From NCBI RefSeq assembly GCF_013624435.2, contig NZ_CP061768.1, positions 2,200,001-2,264,000 of the forward strand: a stretch of DNA of 64,000 nucleotides. Direction: 5' to 3'. This stretch comes from Nocardioides campestrisoli. GTDB taxonomy: Bacteria > Actinomycetota > Actinomycetes > Propionibacteriales > Nocardioidaceae. This document shows, piece by piece, positions 16,269-27,256 of the stretch. A model generated the notes under the pieces. That model was not told the origin of the DNA, did not search any database, and was given only the letters and a program-made list of their open reading frames with translations. Position numbers and translations under genes: made by a program. The number at the start of each line of letters is the position of its first letter. Position 1 is the stretch's first letter.

Positions 16269-17237
16269 TCAGAAGAGCAGGGGGTCCAGGGCCACGGCCA
16301 CGAACAGCAGCGACAGGTAGAGGTTCGAGCTGTGGAAGAGCCGCATCGGGGCGATGTCGGTGAGGCTCTCGGAGCGCTTGGTGCGCGACCACATCTGGTG
16401 CGCCTCGTAGAGGAAGACCGCGCCCAGCACCGTGGCCACCACCGGGTAGACCGGTCCGGTGCCGGCGATGGGCCAGAGCAGGAGCGAGGTCGCGACCATC
16501 ACCCAGCTGTAGAGCACGACCTGGCGGCCCACCTCGCGGGCGGGCGCCACGACGGGCAGCATCGGCACGTCCACGCCGCGGTAGTCCTCGCGGTAGCGCA
16601 GGGCCAGCGCCCAGGTGTGCGGCGGGGTCCAGAAGAAGACGACCATGAAGAGCACGACCGGCGCCCAGTCCAGGCGACCGGTGACCGCGGTCCACCCGAT
16701 CATCGTCGGGAAGCAGCCCGCGATGCCTCCCCAGACGATGTTCTGGGTCGTGCGCCGCTTGAGCAGCATCGTGTAGACGAAGACGTAGAACGCGTTGGCG
16801 AGCAGCGAGAGGGCGGCCGAGAGCACGTTGACCCAGACCGCCAGGACGACGGTGGAGAGGGCCGCCAGCGCGGTCGCGAAGACCAGCGCCGAGCGCGCGG
16901 AGACGATGTGCCGGGGCAGGGCCCGGCGGCGGGTCCGGCGCATCTGCTCGTCGATGTCGCGGTCGTAGACGCAGTTGTACGCCGAGGCGGAGCCGGCGCT
17001 GAGCGCCCCACCGATCACGGTGGCCACGACCAGGCCGAGGGGTGGCACCCCGCGGGCGGCGAAGAACATCACCGGCACCGTGGTCAGCAGCAGCAGCTCG
17101 ATCACCCGGGGCTTGGTCAGCCCCACGTAGGCGGCGATCACGTCCTTGAGGCTGGCGCGCTGCTGAGAAGGGTCGTCGGGAGTCCCATGGGGTCGGGACT
17201 GCTCGGCGTCGGAGGCCGACTGGCCGACGTACGTCAC
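16269..17237 (-). CDS. ctaB: Heme O synthase (protoheme IX farnesyltransferase)
   Basis: The protein has 322 residues and a UbiA-superfamily membrane prenyltransferase fold with about nine helices. It adds farnesyl to heme B. The first Asp-rich motif is [19 protein letters not shown], and the second lies near [16 protein letters not shown]. The GTG start is followed by a short disordered N-terminus before [17 protein letters not shown]. It is divergent from tkt with 119 bp between starts and works with ctaA, its convergent neighbour. Confidence 0.95.
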   Translation of the reverse strand: MTYVGQSASDAEQSRPHGTPDDPSQQRASLKDVIAAYVGLTKPRVIELLLLTTVPVMFFAARGVPPLGLVVATVIGGALSAGSASAYNCVYDRDIDEQMRRTRRRALPRHIVSARSALVFATALAALSTVVLAVWVNVLSAALSLLANAFYVFVYTMLLKRRTTQNIVWGGIAGCFPTMIGWTAVTGRLDWAPVVLFMVVFFWTPPHTWALALRYREDYRGVDVPMLPVVAPAREVGRQVVLYSWVMVATSLLLWPIAGTGPVYPVVATVLGAVFLYEAHQMWSRTKRSESLTDIAPMRLFHSSNLYLSLLFVAVALDPLLF

Positions 17238-17276
17238 GGAGATGAACCTCGGTTGAGTGGGGTACAGGCGGGGTCG

Positions 17277-17282
17277 AGTCTA
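17277..17282 (-). promoter_or_regulatory. Possible -10 box TAGACT for ctaB
   Basis: TAGACT on the minus strand, about 40 nt before the ctaB GTG, lies in the divergent ctaB-tkt promoter region and within the loop of a GGGGTCG/CGACCCC inverted repeat. Confidence 0.35.
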
Positions 17283-17296
17283 GCCCGACCCCTGAG

Positions 17297-17302
17297 TAGG
17301 CT
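17297..17302 (+). promoter_or_regulatory. -10 box TAGGCT for the tkt operon
   Basis: TAGGCT is preceded at 17 nt by TCGAGT as a weak -35. It would give a leader of about 50 nt that includes GAAGGGAAG just before the GTG. Confidence 0.45.
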
Positions 17303-17356
17303 CGTGCCTGCCCATCGGCTGCGCCGAGATGTAGAAGAACGTTCGAAGGGAAGCAC

Positions 17357-19486
<2,130 letters not shown>

Positions 19487-19552
19487 GCATCCTCAGACAC
19501 CCCGGCCGGGACCAGCGACACACAGGACCAGACACAGTGGGAGGCACCTGAC

Positions 19553-20659
19553 ATGTCCGATCGTCTGAAGTCACTAGCCCGAGCCGGGGTGTCCATCTGG
19601 CTCGACGACCTCTCCAGGGAACGCCTGGAGACAGGGAACCTGGCCGACCTGGTCAAGGACTCCTCGGTCGTGGGCGTGACCACCAACCCGTCGATCTTCG
19701 CCGCGGCACTGGCCGACGGCGAGCGGTACGACGAGGAGGTACGGCGGCTGGCCACCGACGGAGCCGACGCCGAGGCCGCCGTGCTGGCACTGACCGCCGC
19801 GGACGTCCGGAGCGCCTGCGACGTCCTGCGCCCGGTCTGGGAGGCGACCGACGGGGTGGACGGGCGGGTCTCCCTGGAGGTCTCCCCCACCCTGGCCTTC
19901 GACACCGACGCCACGGTGGCCTCGGCCAAGGAGCTGTGGGCCAGCGTCGACCGGGAGAACCTGCTGATCAAGATCCCCGCGACCACCGAGGGCGCCGCGG
20001 CGATCACCGCCGTGCTGGCGGAGGGGATCAGCGTCAACGTCACGCTGATCTTCGGCCCCGACCGCTACCGCGAGGTGATGGAGGCCTACGTCTCCGGCCT
20101 GGAGCGCGCCCGCGAGCGCGGGCACGACCTGTCCCGGATCCACTCGGTGGCGTCCTTCTTCGTCTCCCGGGTCGACACCGAGATCGACCGGCGGCTCGAG
20201 GAGGCCGGTGCGCACCCCGTGCTCCTGGGGCGCGCCGGCGTGGCCAACGCCCGGCTCGCCTACCGCGCGTTCGAGGAGTTCTTCTCCGGAGAGCGCTGGG
20301 AGTCGCTGGCCGCCGACGGCGCTCGGCCCCAGCGTCCGCTGTGGGCCTCGACCGGAGTGAAGAACCCGGCGTACCGGGACACGATGTACGTCACCGACCT
20401 GGTCGTTCCCGGCACCGTGAACACCATGCCGGAGAAGACGCTGGAGGCGTTCGCCGACCACGGGGAGGTGCAGGGCGACCAGGTGACCCCGCACTACGCC
20501 GAGGCCGAGGCCACGATGGCGGCCCTGGCCGAGGCGGGCGTCGACTACGACGATGTGATCGCGGCCCTCGAGCGGGAGGGCGTGGAGAAGTTCGTCGCCT
20601 CCTGGCAGGAGCTGCTGAAGACGGTCGAGGGTCAGCTGGCACAGGCCGGCCCGCGATGA
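19553..20659 (+). CDS. tal: Transaldolase
   Basis: The protein has 368 residues and is of the actinobacterial long type. It transfers dihydroxyacetone units via a Schiff base lysine in [12 protein letters not shown]. Other landmarks are [15 protein letters not shown] at the N-terminus and [20 protein letters not shown] stands before the ATG. A 66-bp gap follows tkt. Its stop overlaps the pgi ATG as ATGA. Confidence 0.97.
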   Translation: MSDRLKSLARAGVSIWLDDLSRERLETGNLADLVKDSSVVGVTTNPSIFAAALADGERYDEEVRRLATDGADAEAAVLALTAADVRSACDVLRPVWEATDGVDGRVSLEVSPTLAFDTDATVASAKELWASVDRENLLIKIPATTEGAAAITAVLAEGISVNVTLIFGPDRYREVMEAYVSGLERARERGHDLSRIHSVASFFVSRVDTEIDRRLEEAGAHPVLLGRAGVANARLAYRAFEEFFSGERWESLAADGARPQRPLWASTGVKNPAYRDTMYVTDLVVPGTVNTMPEKTLEAFADHGEVQGDQVTPHYAEAEATMAALAEAGVDYDDVIAALEREGVEKFVASWQELLKTVEGQLAQAGPR

Positions 20660-22287
20660 GCGCGGTGACGGGGGACGACCAGGTCACGGTGGACGTGGAG
20701 CTCAACCACCCGGAGGCGTTCGACGCGGTGCTCGGCGACCTGGTCGCCGGCCGCGTGGCCAGCCGGCTGGCCGTCCGCGACCCCGGGCTGTGGGGACCGG
20801 ACGCCGAGGAGGAGGCGGCCAAACGGCTGGCCTGGGTCGACCTGGCCTCGGCCTCGCGCCCGCTGGTACCGGAGGTGACCGCGCTGCGCGACGAGCTGCG
20901 GTCGCGCGGGCTGGACCGGGTCGTGCTCTGCGGCATGGGCGGCTCCTCGCTCGCGCCCGAGGTGATCTGCGCGTGGGCGGGCGTCGACCTCGTGGTGCTC
21001 GACTCCTCGGACCCCGACGTCGTACGCCGGGCCGTCGAGACCGAGGTGGCCCGGACCGTGGTGGTGGTCAGCTCCAAGTCCGGCGGCACCGTGGAGACCG
21101 ACAGCCAGAAGCGTGCCTTCGAGAAGGCCTTCGCCGACGCGGGCATCGCGCCGGCCGAGCGGATCGTGGTCGTCACCGATCCCGGCTCGCCCCTGGACGA
21201 GGCAGCCACCGCGGCCGGCTACCGGGTGTTCCGCGCCGACCCCGACGTGGGGGGCCGCTTCTCCGCCCTGAGCGCCTTCGGCCTGGTCCCCAGCGGCCTG
21301 GCCGGGGCGGACCTCGACGCGCTCCTGGACCAGGCCGAGGCGCTGCGCCCTGCCCTCGGGCACGACGACCCGGCCAACCCCGCGCTGCGGCTCGGTGCGT
21401 TGCTCGGCCTGACCGCGACCCGCGGGGTGGACAAGCTGGTGCTCGCGGACGCGGGCTCGGCGTACCCCGGCCTGGGCGACTGGATCGAGCAGCTGGTCGC
21501 CGAGTCGACCGGCAAGCACGGCGTCGGGATCCTCCCGGTCGTGGTGGAGAGCCTCGACGCACCCAATGCCGACCCGGCGACCGAGGACTCCCTCCTGGTC
21601 GCCTACGGCCCCGGCCCGGCTCCCGCCGCCGCGTCGGGCTGGTCGGCCCGCCTCGACGGGCCGCTGGGTGCCCAGCTGCTGCTCTGGGAGTTCGCCACGG
21701 CCGTCGCGGGCGGCGTCCTGGGGATCAACCCGTTCGACCAGCCCGACGTGGAGAGCGCGAAGGCCGCAGCACGGACGATGCTGGAGGGCGGCGGAGAGTC
21801 CGTGACGCCGCTGTTCGAGGACGGGGCGGTCACCGTCTTCGCCTCGCCTGGCTGGCTCCCGGAGGGCACCTCGACGGTCCGCGACGCGGTCGCGGCCCTG
21901 CTGGACCGGATGGACGCCGAGCACGGCTACCTGGCGGTGCAGGCCTATCTGGACCGTTCCCGTGACTCCGCGCTCGAGGACGTCAGGCCCGCGCTCGCCC
22001 GGCGGACCGGACGCCCGGTCACCTTCGGCTGGGGGCCGCGCTTCCTGCACTCCACCGGTCAGTACCACAAGGGCGGCCCCGCAACCGGCCTCTTCCTGCA
22101 GGTGACGAGCCAGCCGGAGGCCGACCTGGCCGTGCCGGACCGGCCCTTCACCTTCCACGAGTTCCTGCTCGCCCAGGCGGTCGGGGACGGTCAGGTCCTC
22201 GCGGAGAAGGGCCGTCCGGTGCTCCGGCTCCACCTGGGGGCGCCGGCCGACCTGGCGGCGGTCGCCGACCTGCTAGCCGGCCGATGA
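20656..22287 (+). CDS. pgi: Glucose-6-phosphate isomerase
   Basis: The protein has 543 residues and two SIS domains. [13 protein letters not shown] and [18 protein letters not shown] form the sugar-phosphate site, and [11 protein letters not shown] lies near the C-terminus. ATG 20656 overlaps the tal stop by 4 nt; the reading frame stays open far upstream inside tal, but that extension is not used. Sequence and length fit the actinobacterial operon-associated form rather than the classical PGI. It channels fructose-6-phosphate back into the oxidative branch encoded next. Confidence 0.93.
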   Translation: MSAVTGDDQVTVDVELNHPEAFDAVLGDLVAGRVASRLAVRDPGLWGPDAEEEAAKRLAWVDLASASRPLVPEVTALRDELRSRGLDRVVLCGMGGSSLAPEVICAWAGVDLVVLDSSDPDVVRRAVETEVARTVVVVSSKSGGTVETDSQKRAFEKAFADAGIAPAERIVVVTDPGSPLDEAATAAGYRVFRADPDVGGRFSALSAFGLVPSGLAGADLDALLDQAEALRPALGHDDPANPALRLGALLGLTATRGVDKLVLADAGSAYPGLGDWIEQLVAESTGKHGVGILPVVVESLDAPNADPATEDSLLVAYGPGPAPAAASGWSARLDGPLGAQLLLWEFATAVAGGVLGINPFDQPDVESAKAAARTMLEGGGESVTPLFEDGAVTVFASPGWLPEGTSTVRDAVAALLDRMDAEHGYLAVQAYLDRSRDSALEDVRPALARRTGRPVTFGWGPRFLHSTGQYHKGGPATGLFLQVTSQPEADLAVPDRPFTFHEFLLAQAVGDGQVLAEKGRPVLRLHLGAPADLAAVADLLAGR

Positions 22288-23810
22288 GCCCGGTCCGGCG
22301 CAACCCCCTGCGCGACCCGCAGGACCGGCGGCTGCCGCGGATCGCCGGTCCGTGCAGCATGGTGCTGTTCGGCGTCACCGGCGACCTGTCGCGCAAGAAG
22401 ATCATGCCGGCCGTCTACGACCTGGCCAACCGCGGCCTGCTCCCCCCGGGGTTCAGCCTGGTCGGCTTCGCCCGGCGCGAGTGGGAGGACCAGGACTTCG
22501 CCGAGATCGTCCGCGACTCGGTCAAGGCCCACGCCCGCACCGAGTTCCGCCAGGAGGTCTGGGACCAGCTGGCGGCGGGGTGCCGGTTCGTGCAGGGCGA
22601 GTTCGACGACGACGACGCCTTCGCCACCCTGCGCGACACCCTGGAGGCGCTGGACGAGGAGCGGGGCACCGGCGGCAACCACGCCTTCTACCTGGCGATC
22701 CCGCCGAGCCTGTTCGCCGACGTGGTCCACCAGCTGAAGCGGCACGGGCTCGCGGAGAATCCCGACTCCTGGCGACGGGTGGTGGTGGAGAAGCCGTTCG
22801 GCCACGACCTGACGTCGGCGCGTGAGCTCAACGACATCCTGGCCGGGGTCTTCCCGTCGGGCTCGGTCTTCCGGATCGACCACTACCTCGGCAAGGAGAC
22901 CGTGCAGAACGTGCTGGCGATGCGGTTCGCCAACACCATGTTCGAGCCGCTGTGGAACTCCCACTACGTCGACCACGTCCAGATCACCATGGCCGAGGAC
23001 ATCGGCATCGGCGGCCGGGCCGGCTACTACGACGGCATCGGCGCCGCCCGCGACGTCATCCAGAACCACCTGCTCCAGCTGATGGCGCTGGTGGCGATGG
23101 AGGAGCCCGCCTCCTTCGAGGCCGACCAGCTGCGGATCGAGAAGGAGAAGGTGCTCTCCGCGGTGGTGCTGCCCAGGTCGTTGACCCGCTCCACTGCCCG
23201 CGGGCAGTACGCCGAGGGCTGGGCCGGCGGGGAGAAGGTCCGCGGCTACCTCCAGGAGGACGCCATCCCGGCCGACTCGACCACCGAGACGTACGCCGCG
23301 ATCACCCTGCACGTGGACAACCGGCGCTGGGCCGGCGTGCCCTTCTACCTGAGGACCGGGAAGCGGCTGGGACGCCGGGTCACCGAGGTGGCCGTGGTCT
23401 TCAAGCAGGCCCCGCACCTCCCGTTCGGCGAGCACTCCACCGAGCAGCTCACCCAGAACGCCATGGTCATCCGGGTGCAGCCGGACGAGGGCCTGACGGT
23501 CCGGTTCGGCTCGAAGGTGCCAGGGACGTCGATGGAGATCAGGGACGTCTCGATGGACTTCGTCTACGGCGGCGCGTTCACCGAGTCGTCCCCCGAGGCC
23601 TACGAGCGGCTCATCCTCGACGTGCTGCTCGGCGACCCGCCGCTCTTCCCCCGGCACGAGGAGGTCGAGCTCTCCTGGAAGATCCTCGACCCGATCCTCG
23701 AGCACTGGGCCGGTCAGGGCGCCCCCGAGCCCTACGAGGCCGGGACCTGGGGGCCGGAGTCCGCGACCGAGATGCTGGCCCGCGACGGACGTACCTGGAG
23801 GAGACCGTGA
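22284..23810 (+). CDS. zwf: Glucose-6-phosphate 1-dehydrogenase
   Basis: The protein has 508 residues. The NADP-binding motif is FGVTGDLSRKK, the catalytic motif FRIDHYLGKETVQN, and EKPFGHDL is also typical. It starts in the pgi stop (ATGA) and ends in the opcA start (GTGA). It is the first step of the oxidative pentose phosphate pathway; activity in actinobacteria depends on OpcA, its neighbour. Confidence 0.97.
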   Translation: MSPVRRNPLRDPQDRRLPRIAGPCSMVLFGVTGDLSRKKIMPAVYDLANRGLLPPGFSLVGFARREWEDQDFAEIVRDSVKAHARTEFRQEVWDQLAAGCRFVQGEFDDDDAFATLRDTLEALDEERGTGGNHAFYLAIPPSLFADVVHQLKRHGLAENPDSWRRVVVEKPFGHDLTSARELNDILAGVFPSGSVFRIDHYLGKETVQNVLAMRFANTMFEPLWNSHYVDHVQITMAEDIGIGGRAGYYDGIGAARDVIQNHLLQLMALVAMEEPASFEADQLRIEKEKVLSAVVLPRSLTRSTARGQYAEGWAGGEKVRGYLQEDAIPADSTTETYAAITLHVDNRRWAGVPFYLRTGKRLGRRVTEVAVVFKQAPHLPFGEHSTEQLTQNAMVIRVQPDEGLTVRFGSKVPGTSMEIRDVSMDFVYGGAFTESSPEAYERLILDVLLGDPPLFPRHEEVELSWKILDPILEHWAGQGAPEPYEAGTWGPESATEMLARDGRTWRRP

Positions 23811-24718
23811 TCGAGCTCGAGGACACCACCGCGGCCGAGATCTCCAGCGCCTTCGGCCGCCAGCGCACCTGGTCGGGCAGCCCGGTGATGGGGATGGTGA
23901 TGACGCTGGTCGTCGTCACCCCCGAGGACCACGCCGAGCAGGCGATGCGCGACGCCCAGGAGGCCTCGCACGAGCACCCCGCGCGAGTGCTGGGCATCAT
24001 CCTCGGCAAGGCGTCGGGCCCGCCCCGGGTCGACGCCCAGATCGGCATCGGCGCCGGGTGGAGCGGCGAGATGGCGCTGATCAAGCTCAGCGGCGCGGTG
24101 GTCCACCACGACGAGTCGGTGGTCCTGCCCCTGCTGCTGCCCGACTCCCCCGTGGTCGTGTGGTGGCCGGTCGACCCGCCGAAGGACCCGGCAGCGGACC
24201 GGCTCGGGGCGCTGGCGCAGCGACGGATCACCGACGCGGCCGCCGTGACCCGCGGACACCGCAAGGCGCTGCTCCACCAGTGCACCGCGTACACGAGCGG
24301 GAACACCGACCTGGCCTGGACCCGGCTGACCCCCTGGCGGGCGCTGCTGGCCGCCGCGTTGGACCAGTTCCCGGAGAAGGTCACCGCCGCCTCGGTGACC
24401 GGGGAGCGGGTCAGCCCCTCGGCCGACCTGATGGCGGCCTGGCTCTCGGACCGGCTCAAGGTCGACGTGGAGCGGCACGGCTCGCAGGGCCCCGGACTGA
24501 CCGAGGTGGTCCTGACCACCCGTGCCGGCGACGTGCGACTCTCCCGCCACGACGGCGTGCACGCCGTCATCTCCTCCCCCGGGGCGCCCGACCGACCGAT
24601 CGCCCTGCCGCGGCGCGAGGTGCCCGCGCTGCTGACCGAGGAGCTCAGGCGGCTCGACGAGGACGAGGTCTACGCCCGCACGGTGGCCCACCTGCTCGAG
24701 CTGGAGGAGCAGAAGTGA
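23807..24718 (+). CDS. opcA: Glucose-6-phosphate dehydrogenase assembly protein OpcA
   Basis: The protein has 303 residues. Motifs TLVVVTPEDHAEQ, PLLLPDSPVVVWWP and YTSGNTDLAWTRLTPWR are family hallmarks. OpcA is an allosteric activator or assembly factor of Zwf. GTG 23807 overlaps the zwf stop, with GGAGGAG as ribosome binding site. The stop overlaps the pgl GTG. Confidence 0.95.
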   Translation: MIELEDTTAAEISSAFGRQRTWSGSPVMGMVMTLVVVTPEDHAEQAMRDAQEASHEHPARVLGIILGKASGPPRVDAQIGIGAGWSGEMALIKLSGAVVHHDESVVLPLLLPDSPVVVWWPVDPPKDPAADRLGALAQRRITDAAAVTRGHRKALLHQCTAYTSGNTDLAWTRLTPWRALLAAALDQFPEKVTAASVTGERVSPSADLMAAWLSDRLKVDVERHGSQGPGLTEVVLTTRAGDVRLSRHDGVHAVISSPGAPDRPIALPRREVPALLTEELRRLDEDEVYARTVAHLLELEEQK

Positions 24719-25461
24719 CCGCCCCGGAGGTCCAGGTGGTCGAGGACTCGGCCGCCCTGGCCGGCGAGACCGCGAGCCGCCTCCTGGCCCGCCTCGAGGA
24801 GGTCCAGGCCGCCGGGCGGGTCCCCCACGTGTGCCTGACCGGCGGCGGGATCGCCGACCTCGTGCACCGCGAGCTCGCCCGTCGCAGCGACACCGCGGTG
24901 AACTGGTCACGGGTCGAGGTGTGGTGGGGCGACGAGCGCTTCCTGGAGCGCGACTCCGACGAGCGCAACGCCGTGCAGGCCCGCCGGGCCCTCCTGGACC
25001 ACGTGCCGGTCGATCCCGCCCGCGTGCACGAGATCGCCTCGCGTGACGACGTGCCCGACGTCGAGGCCGCCGCCACGGCGTACGCCGAGGAGCTGGCTGC
25101 CTCCGGGCCGGCACGCTTCGACGTGGTCATGCTGGGCCTGGGGCCGGACGGGCACGTCGCCTCGCTCTTCCCCGGCCACGACGAGGTGCACCGGAGCGGG
25201 ACCTCCGCAGTGCCCGTGCACGGGTCGCCGAAGCCGCCCCCGGAGCGGGTCTCCCTGACCTTCGAGCGCCTCAACGCCGCCGACGCGGTCTGGGTGATCG
25301 TCTCCGGGGAGTCGAAGGCGGCCGCGCTGGCGGCCGCCCTCGAACCCGGTGATCTGGGCGAGTGCCCTGCCCGCGGCGTGCGTGCGCGCGGGGAGACCCT
25401 GTGGCTGGTCGACGCGGAGGCCGACGCTGGAGCCGTCGGGGCCGGCGCGGACGCCGGCTAG
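24715..25461 (+). CDS. pgl: 6-phosphogluconolactonase
   Basis: The protein has 248 residues. Motifs VCLTGGGI, VWWGDERFL, RNAVQARR and LGLGPDGHVASLFPGH identify the DevB-type lactonase. GTG 24715 is fused to the opcA stop (GTGA). The C-terminal 20 residues are Ala/Gly/Asp-rich. The TAG stop (25459-25461) is part of the 6-bp GCTAGA duplicated by IS copy 2. Before insertion the same CTAG also held the stop of rbpA on the other strand. Confidence 0.96.
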   Translation: MTAPEVQVVEDSAALAGETASRLLARLEEVQAAGRVPHVCLTGGGIADLVHRELARRSDTAVNWSRVEVWWGDERFLERDSDERNAVQARRALLDHVPVDPARVHEIASRDDVPDVEAAATAYAEELAASGPARFDVVMLGLGPDGHVASLFPGHDEVHRSGTSAVPVHGSPKPPPERVSLTFERLNAADAVWVIVSGESKAAALAAALEPGDLGECPARGVRARGETLWLVDAEADAGAVGAGADAG

Positions 25462-25462
25462 A
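25457..25462. repeat. Target site duplication GCTAGA, left of IS copy 2
   Basis: This directly precedes TGTGATG and is repeated at 26593-26598. It contains the pgl stop codon. Confidence 0.9.
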
Positions 25463-25485
25463 TGTGATGCCCAGGCACGTTGGTC
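25463..25485 (+). repeat. Left inverted repeat of IS copy 2
   Basis: Identical to the left repeat of copy 1 over 23 bases. It matches the reverse complement of 26570-26592 at 21 of 23. Confidence 0.9.
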
Positions 25486-25586
25486 GAGATCGTGCGACGA
25501 CACGATCTGATCTGTAGATGAACGAAGGCCTCCCCGGTGTGGAGTGGAGCTATCTAGGAACCGCTCCGCCACCGAAGGAGGCCTTC

Positions 25587-26597
25587 GTGTCCCACGCTAC
25601 CCACTCCAACGCTGCCCTGACCCCGCGCGCCCGGCTTCGACTCGCACTTCTGATCGTCGACCACGGCTGGCCGCCGGCTCGCGCGGCCGAGCGTTACGAC
25701 GTCTCGTGGCGCACCGCGAAGAAGTGGGCTGAGCGCTACCGCACCGAGGGTCCGGCCGGGATGGTCGACCGGTCCTCGGCGCCGCACCATCAGCCGAACC
25801 GGACCCCGGCCCCGGTGGTCCGCAAGATCGTGCACCTGCGGTGGAAGCAGCGGCTCGGCCCGGTCGAGATCGCCGACCGGCTCAACATGGCGTCCTCGAC
25901 CGTGCACGCGGTCCTGGTCCGCTGCCGTCTCAACCGGCTGACCCACATCGACCGCGCGACCGGGGAGCCGATCCGCCGCTACGAGCACCAGCGGCCCGGC
26001 GACCTGATCCACGTCGACGTCAAGAAGCTCGGCAAGGTCCCCGACGGCGGCGGCTGGCGTTACGTCGGGCGACAACAAGGCGGCAAGAACCGCGCCGCTA
26101 CGGCCCTGCGAACAGGTGCCCCCAAGAGCAAGTACCACCAACCGCTGGTCGGGACCTGCTACCTGCACACCGTCATCGACGACCACTCGCGAGTCGCCTA
26201 CGTCGAGGCCCACGACGACGAAACCAAGGAGACCGCCGCAGCCGTGCTGCGCAACGCCGTGGCCTGGTTCGCCGCACGTGGCGTGACGGTGCAACGGGTG
26301 CTGTCCGACAACGGCGGCGCCTACCGCTCCCACCTGTGGCGCGACACCTGCACGGAACTTCAGATCACTGCGAAGCGGACCCGCCCCTACCGTCCCCAGA
26401 CCAACGGCAAGATCGAACGCTTCCACCGCACTCTCGTCGAGGGCTGGGCGTTCAAGAAGTTCTACAACTCCGAATCAGCCCGGCTCGCCGCTCTGCCAGC
26501 ATGGGTCCACGAGTACAACCATCACCGGCCCCACTCAGCGATCGGGAAAGCCGCACCCATCACCAGGTTGAACAACCTGCCTGGGCATCACAGCTAG
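25587..26597 (+). CDS. IS481-family DDE transposase, copy 2
   Basis: The protein has 336 residues, with the same domains and acidic residues as copy 1 (HVDVKK, VLSDNGGAY, KIERFHR) and roughly nine in ten residues identical by eye. GTG 25587 has AAGGAGG just upstream. The TAG stop at 26595-26597 lies in the duplicated target, outside the inverted repeat. No frameshift or internal stop is seen, so it is probably functional. Confidence 0.93.
   Translation: MSHATHSNAALTPRARLRLALLIVDHGWPPARAAERYDVSWRTAKKWAERYRTEGPAGMVDRSSAPHHQPNRTPAPVVRKIVHLRWKQRLGPVEIADRLNMASSTVHAVLVRCRLNRLTHIDRATGEPIRRYEHQRPGDLIHVDVKKLGKVPDGGGWRYVGRQQGGKNRAATALRTGAPKSKYHQPLVGTCYLHTVIDDHSRVAYVEAHDDETKETAAAVLRNAVAWFAARGVTVQRVLSDNGGAYRSHLWRDTCTELQITAKRTRPYRPQTNGKIERFHRTLVEGWAFKKFYNSESARLAALPAWVHEYNHHRPHSAIGKAAPITRLNNLPGHHS
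26570..26592 (-). repeat. Right inverted repeat of IS copy 2
   Basis: On the minus strand it begins TGTGATGCCCAGGCAGGTTG. It also encodes the transposase C-terminus. Confidence 0.9.
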
Positions 26598-26598
26598 A
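26593..26598. repeat. Target site duplication GCTAGA, right of IS copy 2
   Basis: Exact copy of 25457-25462. It holds the transposase TAG on the plus strand and the rbpA TAG on the minus strand, overlapping by two bases. Confidence 0.9.
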
Positions 26599-26953
26599 AG
26601 ATGATGTCGCCGGACTTGCGGCGACTGCGCAACAGCTGGACGGCCTCGTCGAGGATGTCCGCGGCCTCCGCATCGGAACGGCGTTCCTTCACGTAGGCCA
26701 GGTGCGTCTTGTACGGCTCGATCTTCGGTGCTGGCGGGGGGTTGTCCCGGTCCATGCTCGCGGGCAGCCCGCACTTGGGGCAGTCCCACGTCTCCGGGGC
26801 CACCGCCTCCACCGCGAACGTGACCACCGAACGGTGGCCGTGCGAGCAGAAGTAGCTCACCGCTTGACGCGGCGCCGCCTCACCTCGCTCTGCCTCCCCC
26901 ATCGGACCGGCCCCAACCCGACTCCCCCGGATCGCGCTTCCTCCACCAGCCAT
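26594..26953 (-). CDS. rbpA: RNA polymerase-binding protein RbpA
   Basis: The protein has 119 residues. It is an actinobacterial transcription activator that binds RNA polymerase and the principal sigma factor. IRGSRVG at the N-terminus, APRQAVSYFC, TWDCPKCG and the C-terminal sigma-interacting THLAYVKERRSDAEAADIL match the family. Four cysteines (about residues 35-62) can form the zinc site present in some RbpA proteins. GGGAGGG stands 7 nt before the ATG, preceded by an unusual T-rich leader. It is the last gene of the gap cluster; the stop lies in the IS target duplication. Confidence 0.93.
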   Translation of the reverse strand: MAGGGSAIRGSRVGAGPMGEAERGEAAPRQAVSYFCSHGHRSVVTFAVEAVAPETWDCPKCGLPASMDRDNPPPAPKIEPYKTHLAYVKERRSDAEAADILDEAVQLLRSRRKSGDIIF

Positions 26954-26967
26954 CTCAATCCCTCCCA

Positions 26968-26989
26968 GAAATGAAATGAAACGAAAAAA
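26968..26989 (-). promoter_or_regulatory. Pyrimidine-rich leader of rbpA
   Basis: Between the secG stop and the rbpA ribosome binding site the minus strand reads six T's, CG, then TTTCATTTCATTTC. The run is conspicuous in surroundings of over 70 percent GC. It may be an A/U-rich translation enhancer, or the tail of a weak terminator for secG; no strong hairpin precedes it. Confidence 0.4.
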
Positions 26990-27226
26990 CTAAGACCCGT
27001 AGGCCAGCAGCAGTCCCAGTGCCACGATGCACGCGAACCAGATGACGCCCACCCCGACGGTGAACCGGTCCAGGTTGCGCTCAGCGACCGACGATCCCCC
27101 CAGGGTGCTGGACATGCCCCCTCCGAACATGTCCGACATGCCCCCACCACGGCCCTTGTGGAGCAGCACGAGGAGGATCAGGATGAGGCTCGTCAGCACG
27201 AGCAGGGACTGGAAGAGCAGGATCAC
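26990..27226 (-). CDS. secG: Preprotein translocase subunit SecG
   Basis: The protein has 78 residues and two transmembrane helices (about 2-22 and 56-76). The conserved LLHKGRGGGMSDMFGG loop lies between them. It is an accessory subunit of the SecYEG channel. The GTG start is 6 nt after a TAGGCT box, so a promoter inside the tpiA-secG gap probably adds leaderless secG-rbpA transcripts to the gap operon message. Confidence 0.93.
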   Translation of the reverse strand: MILLFQSLLVLTSLILILLVLLHKGRGGGMSDMFGGGMSSTLGGSSVAERNLDRFTVGVGVIWFACIVALGLLLAYGS

Positions 27227-27232
27227 GGCATC

Positions 27233-27238
27233 AGCCTA
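27233..27238 (-). promoter_or_regulatory. -10 box TAGGCT, leaderless start of secG
   Basis: Minus-strand TAGGCT followed by 6 nt and GTG 27226, inside the 30-bp gap after tpiA. Confidence 0.55.
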
Positions 27239-27256
27239 CGTCACGTCGAGGGGTGG

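Larger units (their letters stand above)
25463..26592 (+). mobile_element. IS481-family insertion sequence, copy 2 (1130 bp)
   Basis: The architecture is the same as copy 1, with inverted repeats matching at 21 of 23 positions and a GCTAGA target duplication. It is inserted between the convergent genes pgl and rbpA exactly at their shared CTAG stop. It is one base longer than copy 1 because of an extra A just before the ribosome binding site. The coding part has more G/C at third positions than copy 1, so the two are not a recent duplication. Confidence 0.93.

Noticed and set aside
17270..17292. GGGGTCG/CGACCCC inverted repeat between ctaB and tkt as a terminator
   Set aside because: It lies between divergent starts and overlaps the promoters, so termination makes no sense. 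It could be an operator, but there is no supporting evidence.
17337..17344. GAACGTTC upstream of tkt as an SOS box
   Set aside because: It is a palindrome without the 4-bp spacer of the LexA consensus, and it lies next to a metabolic gene.
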